From contig CAWHXG010000005.1 in assembly GCA_963833235.1 (NCBI GenBank), positions 62,001 to 126,000 on the forward strand: a stretch of 64,000 bases of DNA. The letters run 5' to 3'. Below the pieces are notes generated by a model that saw only the letters and a list, made by a program, of their open reading frames with translations, was not told where the DNA came from and did no database searches. A program made the position numbers and the translations under genes. The DNA comes from CAWHXG01 sp963833235. GTDB lineage: Bacteria > Pseudomonadota > Alphaproteobacteria > Rhodobacterales > Rhodobacteraceae. Positions 37,832 to 47,401 of the stretch are shown piece after piece (position 1 is the stretch's first letter; every line of letters starts with the position of its first letter).

Positions 37832-38779
37832 TTGGCAGACAGCAGCCGCCCGTCAGACCATTTCCGCCCGGTCCGCCGCATCCTCGTGGGCGGACTGGTG
37901 GCGGCCTTGCTGCTGACCTTCCTCGTCTGGCGGATCGACAGCCCGCGGGTCGAACGGCTGCGTACGGACCTTCTGGATGCGGTCCTGCCGCGGATGGAAT
38001 GGGCGATGGCCCCGGCGACCAACCTTGTGGCCATGGCCGAGGATTTCCGCTCCTACGCGCGCATCTACGAGCAGAACAAGGAACTGCGGCGCGAGCTGCA
38101 GCAGATGCGCGAATGGAAGGAGGCGGCACTGCAGCTTGAGCAGAAGAACGCGCGCCTGCTCGACCTCAACAACGTGCGGCTCGACAAGAAGCTGACCTTC
38201 GTGACCGGCGTGGTGCTCGCCGACAGCGGATCGCCCTTCCGGCAGTCGGTGCTTCTGAACGTCGGCGCGCGCGACGGCATCCGCGACGGCTGGGCCGCCA
38301 TCGACGGTCTGGGGCTGGTGGGCCGCATCTCGGGCGTGGGCAACCGCACGGCGCGGGTGATCTTGCTGACCGATCCCGCCTCCGGCATCCCGGTCACGAT
38401 CCAGCCCTCCGGCCAGAAGGCGCTGCTGGTGGGCGACAATACCGGTTACCCGCGCCTCGATTTTCTCGAGACGATCGAGCTTGTGCGCCCCGGCGACAGG
38501 GTCGTGTCTTCGGGGGATGGCGGCGTGTTCCCCGCCGGGCTGGTGGTGGGGCAGGTGGCCCAAAGTCCCGACCGGCGGCTGCGGGTGCGACTTGCCGCGG
38601 ATTACGGGCGGCTGGAGTTCCTGCGGGTGCTGCGCCATGGCGGGATCGAACGGATCGCCGAGGTCGGCGAACTGGTGCAGCCCTTCGACCGCGGGTTGCC
38701 GCCGGTCCAGGGCCCCGAGCGCCCCACCGGTTTGCCCGTCACGCCCGCCTCCGCCGATGGGGGCGAACGCGATGGATGA
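37832..38779 (+). CDS. mreC: Rod shape-determining protein MreC (TTG start)
   Basis: A 315-aa bitopic membrane protein linking MreB to the elongasome. A transmembrane helix (ILVGGLVAALLLTFLVWRI) is followed by a coiled coil (about residues 75-110, YEQNKELRRELQQMREWKEA) and the beta-rich MreC domain (VLLNVGARDGIRDGWAAIDG, LVGRISGVG). The start is TTG 37832, supported by GGGAAGGGA 6-10 bases upstream and by the absence of a nearby ATG. It overlaps mreD by 8 bases. Confidence 0.95.
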   Translation: MADSSRPSDHFRPVRRILVGGLVAALLLTFLVWRIDSPRVERLRTDLLDAVLPRMEWAMAPATNLVAMAEDFRSYARIYEQNKELRRELQQMREWKEAALQLEQKNARLLDLNNVRLDKKLTFVTGVVLADSGSPFRQSVLLNVGARDGIRDGWAAIDGLGLVGRISGVGNRTARVILLTDPASGIPVTIQPSGQKALLVGDNTGYPRLDFLETIELVRPGDRVVSSGDGGVFPAGLVVGQVAQSPDRRLRVRLAADYGRLEFLRVLRHGGIERIAEVGELVQPFDRGLPPVQGPERPTGLPVTPASADGGERDG

Positions 38780-39311
38780 GGCGCGGCTCTTTAACAGGTT
38801 CGGCCGCATGGCGCTTTTCAGCGTCCTTTGCGCGCTCAGCCTTTTCGTGCCGCTGCTTCCGCTTACCGCCGAGCCGGGCGGCCTGCCCGGGCCCGACCTG
38901 ATGCTGTGCCTGGCGGTGGCGTGGCTGATGCGGCGGCCCGACTACGTGCCGGCGCCGCTGCTCGCCGCGCTGTTCCTCGTGGCCGATCTGCTCACGATGC
39001 GCCCGCCGGGCCTCTGGGCCGGGCTGGTGGTGATCGCGGGCGAAAGTCTGCGCGGCCGCCAGCGGGGCCTGCGCACCCTTTCGATCTTCGGCGAGATCGG
39101 GGTGTTCGGGGCGCTGGCGATGGCGCTGACCTTCGCGCAATGGGCGATCCTGGCGGCGTTCTTCGTGGATCAGCCGGGGATCGGGCGGCAGCTTCTGGCG
39201 GTGCCCGTCACGGTCGCGGCCTATCCGGCGGTAGCGCTCGCGACCGCGATGATGTTCGGCGTGCGGCGACGGCCGACCACCGATGGGCTGATCGGGCGGG
39301 CGCGGCCATGA
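38772..39311 (+). CDS. mreD: Rod shape-determining protein MreD
   Basis: A small polytopic membrane protein of 179 aa with about five hydrophobic helices (MALFSVLCALSLFVPLLPL, PAPLLAALFLVADLLTM, IGVFGALAMALTFAQWAILA). PDLMLCLAVAWLMRRPDYVP is the family motif. Start 38772 overlaps mreC, and its stop overlaps the mrdA ATG (ATGA), so translation is coupled through the operon. Confidence 0.92.
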   Translation: MDEARLFNRFGRMALFSVLCALSLFVPLLPLTAEPGGLPGPDLMLCLAVAWLMRRPDYVPAPLLAALFLVADLLTMRPPGLWAGLVVIAGESLRGRQRGLRTLSIFGEIGVFGALAMALTFAQWAILAAFFVDQPGIGRQLLAVPVTVAAYPAVALATAMMFGVRRRPTTDGLIGRARP

Positions 39312-41251
39312 AGCGCAGCCCGAAGGATACCGAGGAGAGCGCGCGCCGTATCGGCCGCCGGGGGCTGGTGCTGGGCGCCGCGCAGGCGGGCGTGATCGCG
39401 GCGCTCGGGCTGCGGATGCGCTTCATGCAGATCGAGCAGGCCGAGGAGTTCCGCATGCTGGCGGAGGAGAACCGCATCAACATGCGGCTGCTGCCTCCGG
39501 CCCGTGGCCTGATCTTCGACCGCGCCGGCGTGCCCATCGCCGTCAACGACCAGAACTACCGCATCGTGATCGTGCGCGAGGATGCGGGCGACGTCGCGGC
39601 CGTGCTGGAACGGCTGGCGAAGATCGTGCCGCTCAGCGAGGAGGACATCGCCCGCACCCTGCGCGAGACCCAGCGGCGCAGTGCCTTCGTGCCGGTGACC
39701 GTGGCGGACCGCCTCGCCTGGGAGGATCTGGCCCGCGTCGGCGTCAACGCGCCCGCCCTGCCGGGCGTCCGGCCGGAGGTGGGGCTGTCGCGCAGCTATC
39801 CGCTGGGCGGCGATTTCGCCCATGTCGTGGGCTATGTCGGGCCGGTCAGCGACTGGGACCTGGCGCAGACGGAGGACCCGGACCCGCTGCTGCAGATCCC
39901 GAAGTTCCAGATCGGCAAGACCGGGGTCGAGGCCAAGATGGAGGGCGTGCTGCGCGGCCGCGCCGGCAACACCCGCATCGAGGTCAACGCCGCCGGCCGC
40001 GTCATGCGCGAGCTCGCCCGCGAGGGGGCCGATGCCGGGCGCAACCTGCAGCTTACCGTCGACGAGGGGCTGCAGAACTACGTGCAGGCGCGGCTCACCG
40101 GCGAAAGCGCCGCCGTGGTGGTGATGGATGCGCAGAACGGCGATCTGCTGGCCATCGGCTCCGCCCCTTCCTTCGATCCCAACATGTTCGTGCGCGGCAT
40201 CTCCAGCGCCGATTACGGCCTGCTCACCGGCAACAAGTACCGCCCCCTTGCCAACAAGACCGTGCAGGGCGTCTATCCTCCGGGCTCCACCTTCAAGATG
40301 GTCACCGCGCTCGCGGCGCTCGAGGCCGGGGTGATCGGCCCGCAGGATACCGTCTGGTGCCCCGGGTACCTGACCGCCGGCGGCCGGCGCTTTCACTGCT
40401 GGAAGCGCGGCGGGCACGGTTACATGGACCTGCACAACAGCCTCGTGCAGTCCTGCGACGTCTACTACTACGAGGTGTCGCAGCGGGTCGGCATCGACCG
40501 GATCGCCGAGATGGGGCGGCGTCTGGGTCTCGGGACGCGCTATGACCTGCCGATGTCGGCAGTGGCCGAGGGGCTGGTGCCGCATATCGATTGGAAGCGG
40601 CGGACCCGCGGCGAGGAATGGCGGCCGGGCGACACGCTGAACGCCTGTATCGGTCAGGGCTACGTGCTGACCTCGCCCCTGCAGCTGGCGGTGATGACGG
40701 CACGGCTGGCCAGCGGCCGGGCGCTGACGCCGCGGCTGATCAGGTCCGTCGACGGGGTCGAGCAGCCGGTGCGGGACGAGGGCGATCTGGGGATCGGTCG
40801 CGGCAACATGGCGGCCGTCCGCCGGGCGATGGACGCCGTGTCCAACTACCGCCGCGGCACCGCCTATCGCAGCCGCATCGACGATCCGGCGATGAAGCTC
40901 GCGGGCAAGACAGGCACCAGCCAGGTGCGCAACATCAGCAAGGCCGAACGGGCGCGCGGCGTCTTCCGCAACGAGGATCTGCCGTGGGAGCGGCGGGACC
41001 ATGCGCTGTTCGTGGGATACGCTCCGCTCGACGCGCCGAAATACGCGATTTCGGTGATCGTGGAGCATGGCGGCGGCGGCTCGGCGGCGGCGGCACCCGT
41101 GGCGCGCGACGTGCTGCTGCGGGCGATGCACGGCGATCTGCCACCGGTGGAGGCCTATCCGGCCGGCCAGCGCGAGGCGGCGGCGGAGCGCAACGCTGCC
41201 TTGCCCCTGCGGCGGCGTCCGGCCGAGCCGCCGAAGCGGACCCGCGCATGA
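39308..41251 (+). CDS. mrdA: Penicillin-binding protein 2 (peptidoglycan transpeptidase)
   Basis: The elongation-specific transpeptidase, 647 aa. An N-terminal helix (LVLGAAQAGVIAALGLRM) is followed by the dimerisation domain with RLLPPARGLIFDRAGVPIAV, and the transpeptidase domain with SxxK at YPPGSTFKMV (Ser327), the SxN motif as QSCDVYYYE and KTG at LAGKTGTSQV (Lys534). It overlaps rodA by ATGA; PBP2 and RodA form the elongasome synthase pair. Confidence 0.96.
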   Translation: MKRSPKDTEESARRIGRRGLVLGAAQAGVIAALGLRMRFMQIEQAEEFRMLAEENRINMRLLPPARGLIFDRAGVPIAVNDQNYRIVIVREDAGDVAAVLERLAKIVPLSEEDIARTLRETQRRSAFVPVTVADRLAWEDLARVGVNAPALPGVRPEVGLSRSYPLGGDFAHVVGYVGPVSDWDLAQTEDPDPLLQIPKFQIGKTGVEAKMEGVLRGRAGNTRIEVNAAGRVMRELAREGADAGRNLQLTVDEGLQNYVQARLTGESAAVVVMDAQNGDLLAIGSAPSFDPNMFVRGISSADYGLLTGNKYRPLANKTVQGVYPPGSTFKMVTALAALEAGVIGPQDTVWCPGYLTAGGRRFHCWKRGGHGYMDLHNSLVQSCDVYYYEVSQRVGIDRIAEMGRRLGLGTRYDLPMSAVAEGLVPHIDWKRRTRGEEWRPGDTLNACIGQGYVLTSPLQLAVMTARLASGRALTPRLIRSVDGVEQPVRDEGDLGIGRGNMAAVRRAMDAVSNYRRGTAYRSRIDDPAMKLAGKTGTSQVRNISKAERARGVFRNEDLPWERRDHALFVGYAPLDAPKYAISVIVEHGGGGSAAAAPVARDVLLRAMHGDLPPVEAYPAGQREAAAERNAALPLRRRPAEPPKRTRA

Positions 41252-42387
41252 GCTATCTGGAGCAGAACGTCCGCACGGTTCCCTCGGGTCTGCGCAAGGT
41301 GCTCTACCTCAACTGGCCGCTGCTGCTGGTGATCGCCTCGATCGCCGGCGTCGGCTTCCTGATGCTCTATTCGGTCGCCGGCGGCTCCTTTAGCCCTTGG
41401 GTGGAACCGCAGGCCAAGCGTTTCGGGCTGGGGCTGGTGCTGATGGTCGGCGTGGCGATGGTACCGATCTGGTTCTGGCGCAACATGGCCGGGGTCGCCT
41501 ATCTGGGCGCGCTCGGGCTTCTTGTCGCCGTCGAACTCTTCGGGGCGATGGGGATGGGCGCGCAGCGGTGGATCGATCTGGGTTTCATGCGCCTGCAGCC
41601 TTCGGAGCTGATGAAGATCACGCTGGTGATGATGCTGGCGGCCTATTACGACTGGCTCGACATCCATCGCACCTCGCGCCCGCTCTGGGTGGCCGTGCCG
41701 CTGATCCTGATCCTGCTGCCGACGTTCCTTGTTCTGAAGCAGCCCGATCTGGGCACCTCGATCCTTCTGGTGGCGGGGGGCGGCTTTCTGATGTTCCTCG
41801 CGGGCGTTCACTGGCTCTACTTCGGGGCGGTGATCCTCGGGGCCGTGACGCTCGTCTGGGCGGTACTGGCCTCGCGCGGGACCGATTGGCAGCTTCTGAA
41901 GGATTACCAGTTCCGGCGGATCGACACGTTCCTCGATCCCGCGTCGGACCCGCTGGGCTCGGGCTACCACATCACCCAATCGAAGATCGCGCTCGGCTCC
42001 GGCGGGTGGACGGGCCGCGGCTTCATGCAGGGCACCCAGAGCCGGCTGAACTTCCTGCCCGAGAAGCACACCGACTTCATCTTCACCACACTGGCCGAGG
42101 AGTTCGGCTTCGTCGGCGCGGTCTCGCTGCTGGGGCTCTACGCGCTGGTGATCCTGTTCTGCGTCGCCTCGGCGCTGACCAACCGCGACAGGTTCGCGAG
42201 CCTGCTGACCTTTGGGGTGGCCGGCACGTTCTTCCTGTTCTTCTCGGTCAACATGGCCATGGTCATGGGCCTGGCGCCCGTCGTCGGCGTGCCGCTGCCG
42301 CTGGTGAGCTATGGCGGCTCGGCGATGCTGGTGCTGATGGGGGCGTTCGGCCTGGTGCAGAGCGCGCATGTGCACAAGCCGCGCTGA
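41248..42387 (+). CDS. rodA: Rod shape-determining protein RodA (SEDS glycosyltransferase)
   Basis: A 379-aa SEDS family peptidoglycan polymerase with about ten membrane helices. Landmarks are GMGAQRWIDLGFMRLQPSEL, LKQPDLGTSILL, the large extracytoplasmic loop with the catalytic Asp in FLPEKHTDFIFTTLAEEFGF, and the C-terminal PLVSYGGSAML. Start 41248 overlaps the mrdA stop. It ends the mre operon. Confidence 0.96.
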   Translation: MSYLEQNVRTVPSGLRKVLYLNWPLLLVIASIAGVGFLMLYSVAGGSFSPWVEPQAKRFGLGLVLMVGVAMVPIWFWRNMAGVAYLGALGLLVAVELFGAMGMGAQRWIDLGFMRLQPSELMKITLVMMLAAYYDWLDIHRTSRPLWVAVPLILILLPTFLVLKQPDLGTSILLVAGGGFLMFLAGVHWLYFGAVILGAVTLVWAVLASRGTDWQLLKDYQFRRIDTFLDPASDPLGSGYHITQSKIALGSGGWTGRGFMQGTQSRLNFLPEKHTDFIFTTLAEEFGFVGAVSLLGLYALVILFCVASALTNRDRFASLLTFGVAGTFFLFFSVNMAMVMGLAPVVGVPLPLVSYGGSAMLVLMGAFGLVQSAHVHKPR

Positions 42388-42480
42388 GCGGGGGGGCCTT
42401 CGGCGGGCCGCGCCCGCACCGCCCACCCGCGCACCCAAGCGGTACGGGCGCGGTCACTCCGGCCCGGAACCGAGCTGCAC

Positions 42481-43473
42481 ATGAGCTCACCCGAACCGAA
42501 CCTCCAGACGAAAGCGCGCGCCATGGGCCAGACCGACCCCTCGATCCCCAAGATCCTTTTCTCCGCCCCGGACTTCTACTGGCCGATCTGGGAGGGGCGG
42601 CTGACGGACGCGCTGGCCGAAGCCGGGGTTGCCGCAGACCTCGCCCGCGCGCATCCGCCAGAGGAGGTGGACTGGATCGTCTATGCCCCGAGCGGCCCCC
42701 TGAAGGACTTCAGCCCGTTCACCCGCGCCAAGGCGGTGCTGAACCTCTGGGCCGGGGTCGAGACGGTCATCGGGAACCCGACCCTGACCCAGCCGCTCGC
42801 GCGGATGGTCGAGCCGGGCCTGCGCCAGGGGATGATGGAATGGGTCGCGGGACACGTCCTGCGGCACCATCTGGGGATGGATGCGCATCTGGCGCCGAAG
42901 GATCGCGGCTGGCACAACACCGCGCCCGCGCTCGCCGGCTCGCGCCGGGTGACGATCCTCGGCCTCGGCGAGCTCGGCGTCGCCTGCGCAAAGACCCTGC
43001 GCGACCTCGGCTTCGCCGTCACCGGATGGAGCCGGTCGCCGAAGGCGGTGGACGGCGTGCGCTGCCTGCATGGGCGACCCGGGTTCGCCACGGCCCTGGC
43101 CGAGGCCGACGTCCTCGTGCTGCTGCTGCCGTTGACGGACGCGACGGAGGCCATGATCGACGCCGGGGCACTGGCGCGGCTGCCGCAGGGGGCGGTGCTG
43201 CTGAACCCCGGACGCGGCGGGCTGATCGACGACGATGCGCTTCTCGCCGCGCTCGATGCCGGTCGCCTCGCCCACGCGACGCTCGACACCTTCCGGGTCG
43301 AGCCGCTGCCGCAGGACCATCCGTTCTGGGATCATCCGGGGGTGACGATCACGCCGCACATCGCCTCGGCCACGCGGGCCTCCACGGCGGCGCCGGTGAT
43401 CGCCGAGAACATCCGCCGCGGCGAGGCGGGGCTGCCGCTCATGCATCTGGTCGACCGCGCCCGCGGATACTGA
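42481..43473 (+). CDS. Glyoxylate/hydroxypyruvate reductase-like 2-hydroxyacid dehydrogenase
   Basis: NAD(P)-dependent D-2-hydroxyacid dehydrogenase of 330 aa, GhrA type. Features are LNLWAGVETVIGNPTL, the dinucleotide loop TILGLGELGVACAKTL, the catalytic Arg region LLNPGRGGLIDDDAL, the Glu in FRVEPLPQDHPFW and catalytic His in TPHIAS. ATG 42481 is the first start; 42523 (MGQTDPSIPKILFSAPDFY) matches the family start better. It is about 90 bases downstream of rodA with no clear terminator between. Confidence 0.87.
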   Translation: MSSPEPNLQTKARAMGQTDPSIPKILFSAPDFYWPIWEGRLTDALAEAGVAADLARAHPPEEVDWIVYAPSGPLKDFSPFTRAKAVLNLWAGVETVIGNPTLTQPLARMVEPGLRQGMMEWVAGHVLRHHLGMDAHLAPKDRGWHNTAPALAGSRRVTILGLGELGVACAKTLRDLGFAVTGWSRSPKAVDGVRCLHGRPGFATALAEADVLVLLLPLTDATEAMIDAGALARLPQGAVLLNPGRGGLIDDDALLAALDAGRLAHATLDTFRVEPLPQDHPFWDHPGVTITPHIASATRASTAAPVIAENIRRGEAGLPLMHLVDRARGY

Positions 43474-43491
43474 GGCACCCCCGGCCCTGGC

Positions 43492-44280
43492 TCAGCGCAG
43501 GCGGGGCGGGCGCGCGGGGTCGCTGCCGGGCGCGGGCGGCGGGCGCCCCGGCGCCTCCGGCAGATCGAAGCGCAGGGCCACGCGGTCGAGCCGCGCGATC
43601 AGGGGGTCGGCGGCCGGCAGGAAAGCGATGTCGAGGCTCGCGGCGTCCACCCCCGAGAAGGTCAGCGCTTCGCCAACGGCCTGCGCCAGCGCCGGCTCGG
43701 CCCCCCCGGCGACGCCGGTGAAGGCCAGCAGGTGCCCCGAGCGTCCGTCCTCATAGTGCACCCGTGCAAGCCGTGCCGCCCCGGCCAGCCCGGCGGCCGT
43801 GGCGAGCTTCGCGTCGAGCGCCGAAAGCAGGCGGCCGGGCAGATCGGCGGGGCGCGAGACTTCCATGGGACGGTCGTTCGCCGGCACCGGCGCGGCCGTC
43901 AGCGTCTGCGACAGCCAGGCGATGGCGCCCGGCGGGATCAGGATCGAGGAGGGCGCGACGCCGAGATTGAGCCCCAGGGTCAGGCCCTGACCTGCCAGAT
44001 ACGCCGCGATCCGCCGCCCCGACAGGGCGGCATAGTCGGCGGGCGCCCCGGTGAACGCCGCCAGCCGCGCCTCGCGGTCGAAGGCCAGCACCACCGGTCC
44101 GTCCTCCAGGGGGAAGACGCGCGGGATGAGGGCATCCGCCAGCGGGGCCGGATCCTCGAGCAGCAGGTAGAGCTCCGCCTCCGCGAGACGCCCGTAGAAC
44201 GCCAGCCGCGTGGCGTCGTCTTCGGGCGCGGCCTGCATCGCGGCATGGGCCCGGTCGAGAGGGGTCGGATCGGCGTGCAT
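43492..44280 (-). CDS. SseB family protein
   Basis: A 262-aa soluble protein. Its middle (about residues 30-125) is the SseB N-terminal domain (AFYGRLAEAELYLLLE, LIPRVFPLEDGPVVLAFDRE, GLTLGLNLG, IAWLSQTL) and its C-terminal third resembles the SseB C-terminal domain. SseB domains are of uncertain function. Start 44280 is divergent from the glycosylase gene, 79 bases away. The frame is open further upstream but without protein-like content. Confidence 0.8.
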   Translation of the reverse strand: MHADPTPLDRAHAAMQAAPEDDATRLAFYGRLAEAELYLLLEDPAPLADALIPRVFPLEDGPVVLAFDREARLAAFTGAPADYAALSGRRIAAYLAGQGLTLGLNLGVAPSSILIPPGAIAWLSQTLTAAPVPANDRPMEVSRPADLPGRLLSALDAKLATAAGLAGAARLARVHYEDGRSGHLLAFTGVAGGAEPALAQAVGEALTFSGVDAASLDIAFLPAADPLIARLDRVALRFDLPEAPGRPPPAPGSDPARPPRLR

Positions 44281-44359
44281 CAGGGCCGCGGGTGTGGACC
44301 GGTTCGCCGCCCGTCGCAAGCGGGGTTGACCCCGGGCCCCCGGCGCCCACCTCTGCGGC

Positions 44360-45040
44360 ATGCCAGACGCCGCCGACGCACCCGGCCTCGCCGCCCATCG
44401 AGAGGCGGACGGTTTCCCCGATCCGGGCGGCGTGCGCGCGCGGCTCGCCGCCTGCACGATCTGCGCGGACCGCTTCGCGGCAACCGTCACCGCGCACCGG
44501 CCCAACCCGGTCGTCTGGTTCCGCCCGTCCGCGCGGCTTCTGATCGCCAGCCAGGCGCCGGGCGCCCGGGTGCATGCCGCCAATACGCCCTTCTGGGACC
44601 GCAGCGGCGACCGGCTGCGCGACTGGCTGGGGCTGGACGAGGCCGCCTTCTACGACCGCGCCCGCGTGGCCATCGTGCCCGCGGCCTTCTGCTTTCCGGG
44701 CTACGACGCCAAGGGGTCGGACCTGGCCCCGCCGCCCGTCTGCGCCAGAACCTGGAAAGTCCCGGTGATGGCGACGCTTCCGGACGTTCGCCTGCGGGTC
44801 CTGATCGGCGGCCACGCCCACAGGCTGCATCTGGGCGTGCGCACCCCCGTCACCCAGACGGTCGCAGGCTGGCGCCGGCATGCGCCCGACACGTTCGTGC
44901 TGCCGCATCCCTCGTGGCGCAACACGGCCTGGCTGAACCGGCACCCCTGGTTCGCGGCCGAGCTTCTGCCGGCGTTGCGGGCGCAGGTGGCCCGGGTGAT
45001 GGCCGCGCCTCCCGCGGCGCCCGGCGATCCGGGCGGCTGA
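44360..45040 (+). CDS. Uracil-DNA glycosylase family protein
   Basis: A 226-aa protein of the uracil-DNA glycosylase superfamily. LLIASQAPGARVHAANTPFW then SGDRLRDWLG corresponds to the G(Q/E)APG catalytic loop region, and LPHPSWRNTAWLNRHPWF is the HPS-containing motif near the C-terminus. CTICADRF may be part of a metal site but has too few cysteines for a canonical 4Fe-4S family 4 enzyme. Substrate specificity is not evident. Confidence 0.8.
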   Translation: MPDAADAPGLAAHREADGFPDPGGVRARLAACTICADRFAATVTAHRPNPVVWFRPSARLLIASQAPGARVHAANTPFWDRSGDRLRDWLGLDEAAFYDRARVAIVPAAFCFPGYDAKGSDLAPPPVCARTWKVPVMATLPDVRLRVLIGGHAHRLHLGVRTPVTQTVAGWRRHAPDTFVLPHPSWRNTAWLNRHPWFAAELLPALRAQVARVMAAPPAAPGDPGG

Positions 45041-45137
45041 GGGCCCCGGCCTTTCTCCGGTCTGGCGCCGGCGCGGTCCGGTTGCCTGCGGCGCCCGGCT
45101 GCACTATCCCGATCCAAACAAACAGGAAGACCCGCCG

Positions 45138-46400
45138 ATGTATCGCGTCTGGAACACCATCGCCAACTACTCGCTCCTGTTGATCGGCGGTGCGCTGCTG
45201 GCGCTGTTCTGGGCCAATATCGACGCCCACAGCTACCACGACTTCGTGGAGTTCGTGATCGCCGACGATTTCATCATCGGCCAAGCCCACGTTGACGCCG
45301 AAGGGCATATCCGCCGGACGCTGACCCTGCACTACCTCGTCAACGACGTGCTGATGGCGCTGTTCTTCGCCATTGCCGCCAAGGAGGTGTGGGAGGCGAT
45401 CATCCTCAAGGACGGCTCGCTGCGCGGCAAGAAGGCGGCGACCCCGCTGATCGCCACCGTGGGCGGCATGGTCGGCCCCATCAGCGTCTATCTTGGACTG
45501 GCGCTGGTGCTTGGCTCTGACGTCTTCGACGCGGTGGCCAATGGCTGGGCGATCCCCACGGCGACCGATATCGCCTTCAGCTACCTCGTGGGGCGCATCG
45601 TCTTCGGAGCAGGGCATCCGGCGGTACGGTTCCTGCTTCTGCTGGCCATCGCCGACGATGCGGCGGGGCTCATCATCCTCGCGGTCTTCTACCCCAGCGG
45701 CGTCCTGGCGCCGCAATGGCTGCTGCTGTCGGTCGTCGCGGCGCTCGGCGTGTTCCTGGTGGCCAACTGGCTGCCGCGGCGGCTGGACCGCCGCAACCAG
45801 GCCCGGCCCAACGCCACCTTCATGCGCACACGCTTCGGCGCCTGGCCCTACGCCATCGCCGGGGCGCTCTCGTGGTACGGGTTCCAGGAGGCGGGGCTGC
45901 ACCCGGCCCTCGGCCTGCTGCCCATCGTGCCCACGATCCCCCATGCGGACCGCGCCTTCGGCCTCTTCAGCGCGGCCGAGGTGCATCTGCACGATCTTCT
46001 CAACACCATCGAGCATGGGCTGAAGGTGCCGGTGGAATGGATCCTCTTCCTCTTCGGTCTGATGAATGCCGGGGTGGAGTTCAAATCGATCGGCGCGCCC
46101 ACATGGCTGGTGCTGGCGGGGCTGCTGATCGGCAAGCCCGCCGGCATCCTCTTCTTCGGCTGGCTGGCGGCGGGGCCGATGAAGCTGGGACTGCCGCAGG
46201 GGATGCGCACGAGCGATCTTTTCGTGATCGGCTGCGTGGCGGCGATCGGCTTCACGGTGTCGCTCTTCATCGCCTCGGTGGCCTTCGATGCCGGGCCGGT
46301 GCAGGAAGCGGCCAAGATGGGCGCGCTCTTCAGCTTCGGGGCCGCGGCGGTGGCCATCGTCGCCGGGCGCGTGACCGGCATCAAGAAGCAGGAACTTTAG
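45138..46400 (+). CDS. nhaA: Na+/H+ antiporter NhaA
   Basis: A 420-aa inner-membrane sodium/proton antiporter with about 12 helices. The functional core is visible: GGMVGPISVYLGL, GWAIPTATDIAFSYLVGRI and LLLLAIADDAAGLIILAVFY with the paired aspartates (Asp173, Asp174) that bind the ion. It includes an extended loop around residues 40-70 (HSYHDFVEFVIADD), as in the longer NhaA forms. ATG 45138 follows AGGAAGACC. kdsA starts 10 bases after its stop. Confidence 0.94.
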   Translation: MYRVWNTIANYSLLLIGGALLALFWANIDAHSYHDFVEFVIADDFIIGQAHVDAEGHIRRTLTLHYLVNDVLMALFFAIAAKEVWEAIILKDGSLRGKKAATPLIATVGGMVGPISVYLGLALVLGSDVFDAVANGWAIPTATDIAFSYLVGRIVFGAGHPAVRFLLLLAIADDAAGLIILAVFYPSGVLAPQWLLLSVVAALGVFLVANWLPRRLDRRNQARPNATFMRTRFGAWPYAIAGALSWYGFQEAGLHPALGLLPIVPTIPHADRAFGLFSAAEVHLHDLLNTIEHGLKVPVEWILFLFGLMNAGVEFKSIGAPTWLVLAGLLIGKPAGILFFGWLAAGPMKLGLPQGMRTSDLFVIGCVAAIGFTVSLFIASVAFDAGPVQEAAKMGALFSFGAAAVAIVAGRVTGIKKQEL

Positions 46401-46410
46401 GGGCGGTCTC

Positions 46411-47257
46411 ATGGGCAGCGCGATGAAGGCGGTGAAGGTGGGCGCCGTCACCTTCGGCAACGACAGGCCCCTGACGGTCATCGCCGGCCCCTGCCAGCTG
46501 GAAGGGCTGGAGCATGCCCTGCGCATCGCCAAGGCCATGCAGGCGGCCTGCGCGAAGGCAGGGGCGGGCTTCGTCTTCAAGGCGTCCTACGACAAGGCCA
46601 ACCGCACGTCGCTCGGCGGCCAGCGGGGGCCGGGGCTGGAGGCGGGGCTGGAGGTTCTGGCGGAGGTGCGCGGGCGCCTGGGCGTGCCGGTTCTGACCGA
46701 TGTGCACACCGCCGAGCAATGCGCGGCGGCGGCCAGGGCGGTGGACATCCTGCAGATCCCGGCCTTCCTCTGCCGGCAGACCGACCTGCTGCTTGCCGCC
46801 GGCGAGACCGGCGCCGCGATCAACATCAAGAAGGGCCAGTTCCTCGCCCCGTGGGACATGGCGAACGTGGCGCAGAAGGTCGCCTCCACCGGCAACGAGA
46901 GGCTGATGCTGACCGAGCGCGGCGCCTCGTTCGGCTACAACGCCCTGGTGACGGACATGCGCAGCCTGCCGACGATGATGAAGACGGGCTGGCCGGTGAT
47001 CATGGACGCGACCCATGCGGTGCAGCAGCCTAGCGGGCTTGGCGGCTCCAGCGGCGGGCAGCGCGAATTCGCGCCGGTGCTGGCGCGCGCGGCGGTGAGC
47101 CTCGGCATCGCCGGGGTGTTCATCGAGACTCTATGAGGACCCCGACAACGCGCCGTCCGACGGGCCGAACATGATCCCGCTGACGCGGATGCCGGCGATG
47201 ATAGCCTCGCTGATGGCGTTCGACGCGCTGGCCAAGGGCGACCCGCTGCGGGTCTGA
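46411..47257 (+). CDS. kdsA: 3-deoxy-8-phosphooctulonate synthase (KDO8P synthase), frameshift near 3' end
   Basis: Makes KDO-8-phosphate from PEP and arabinose-5-phosphate for LPS core synthesis. Motifs are TVIAGPCQLEGLEHALRIA, FKASYDKANRTSLGGQRGPG, LTDVHTAEQCAAAA, AINIKKGQFLAPWDM and IMDATHAVQQPSG. As written the frame stops at 47136 after FIETL, losing the last about 40 residues; they are present one frame over (HEDPDNAPSDGPNMIPL, then MPAMIASLMAFDAL) to the stop at 47257. Removing one T from ACTCTATGAGG at 47128-47138 restores FIETHEDPD. Because kdsA is essential in most LPS bacteria, a sequence error is likely. Confidence 0.9.
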
Positions 47258-47278
47258 GGGCGGCGGCGTTTTCCGCCC
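47258..47278 (+). terminator. Candidate terminator hairpin after kdsA
   Basis: GGGCGG...CCGCCC directly follows the kdsA stop, with GGCGG-CGTTTT-CCGCC as the tightest version (47262-47277). The short T-run sits in the loop rather than after the stem, so this is a weak call. Confidence 0.35.
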
Positions 47279-47326
47279 CGCCCGGTCTTGCGCGCCCCGG
47301 CGCCTTGGCGTAATTGCCAGCACCGT

Positions 47327-47401
47327 TGGGGTGTAGCCAAGTGGTAAGGCATCGGTTTTTGGTACCGTGTATCGTAGGTTCGAATCCTACCACCCCAGCC
47401 A
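47327..47401 (+). tRNA. tRNA-Gln (anticodon UUG)
   Basis: A complete cloverleaf. The acceptor stem is TGGGGTG / CACCCCA (47327-47333 with 47391-47397). The D arm is GCCAAGTGGTAAGGC, the anticodon loop TTTTGGT on a CGGT/ACCG stem gives anticodon UUG, and the T arm is GTAGG-TTCGAAT-CCTAC. The discriminator G is followed by an encoded CCA (47399-47401). Confidence 0.96.

Noticed and set aside
44360..45040. Assignment as a 4Fe-4S family 4 uracil-DNA glycosylase
   Set aside because: The conserved four-cysteine pattern is not visible, so only the superfamily is called.
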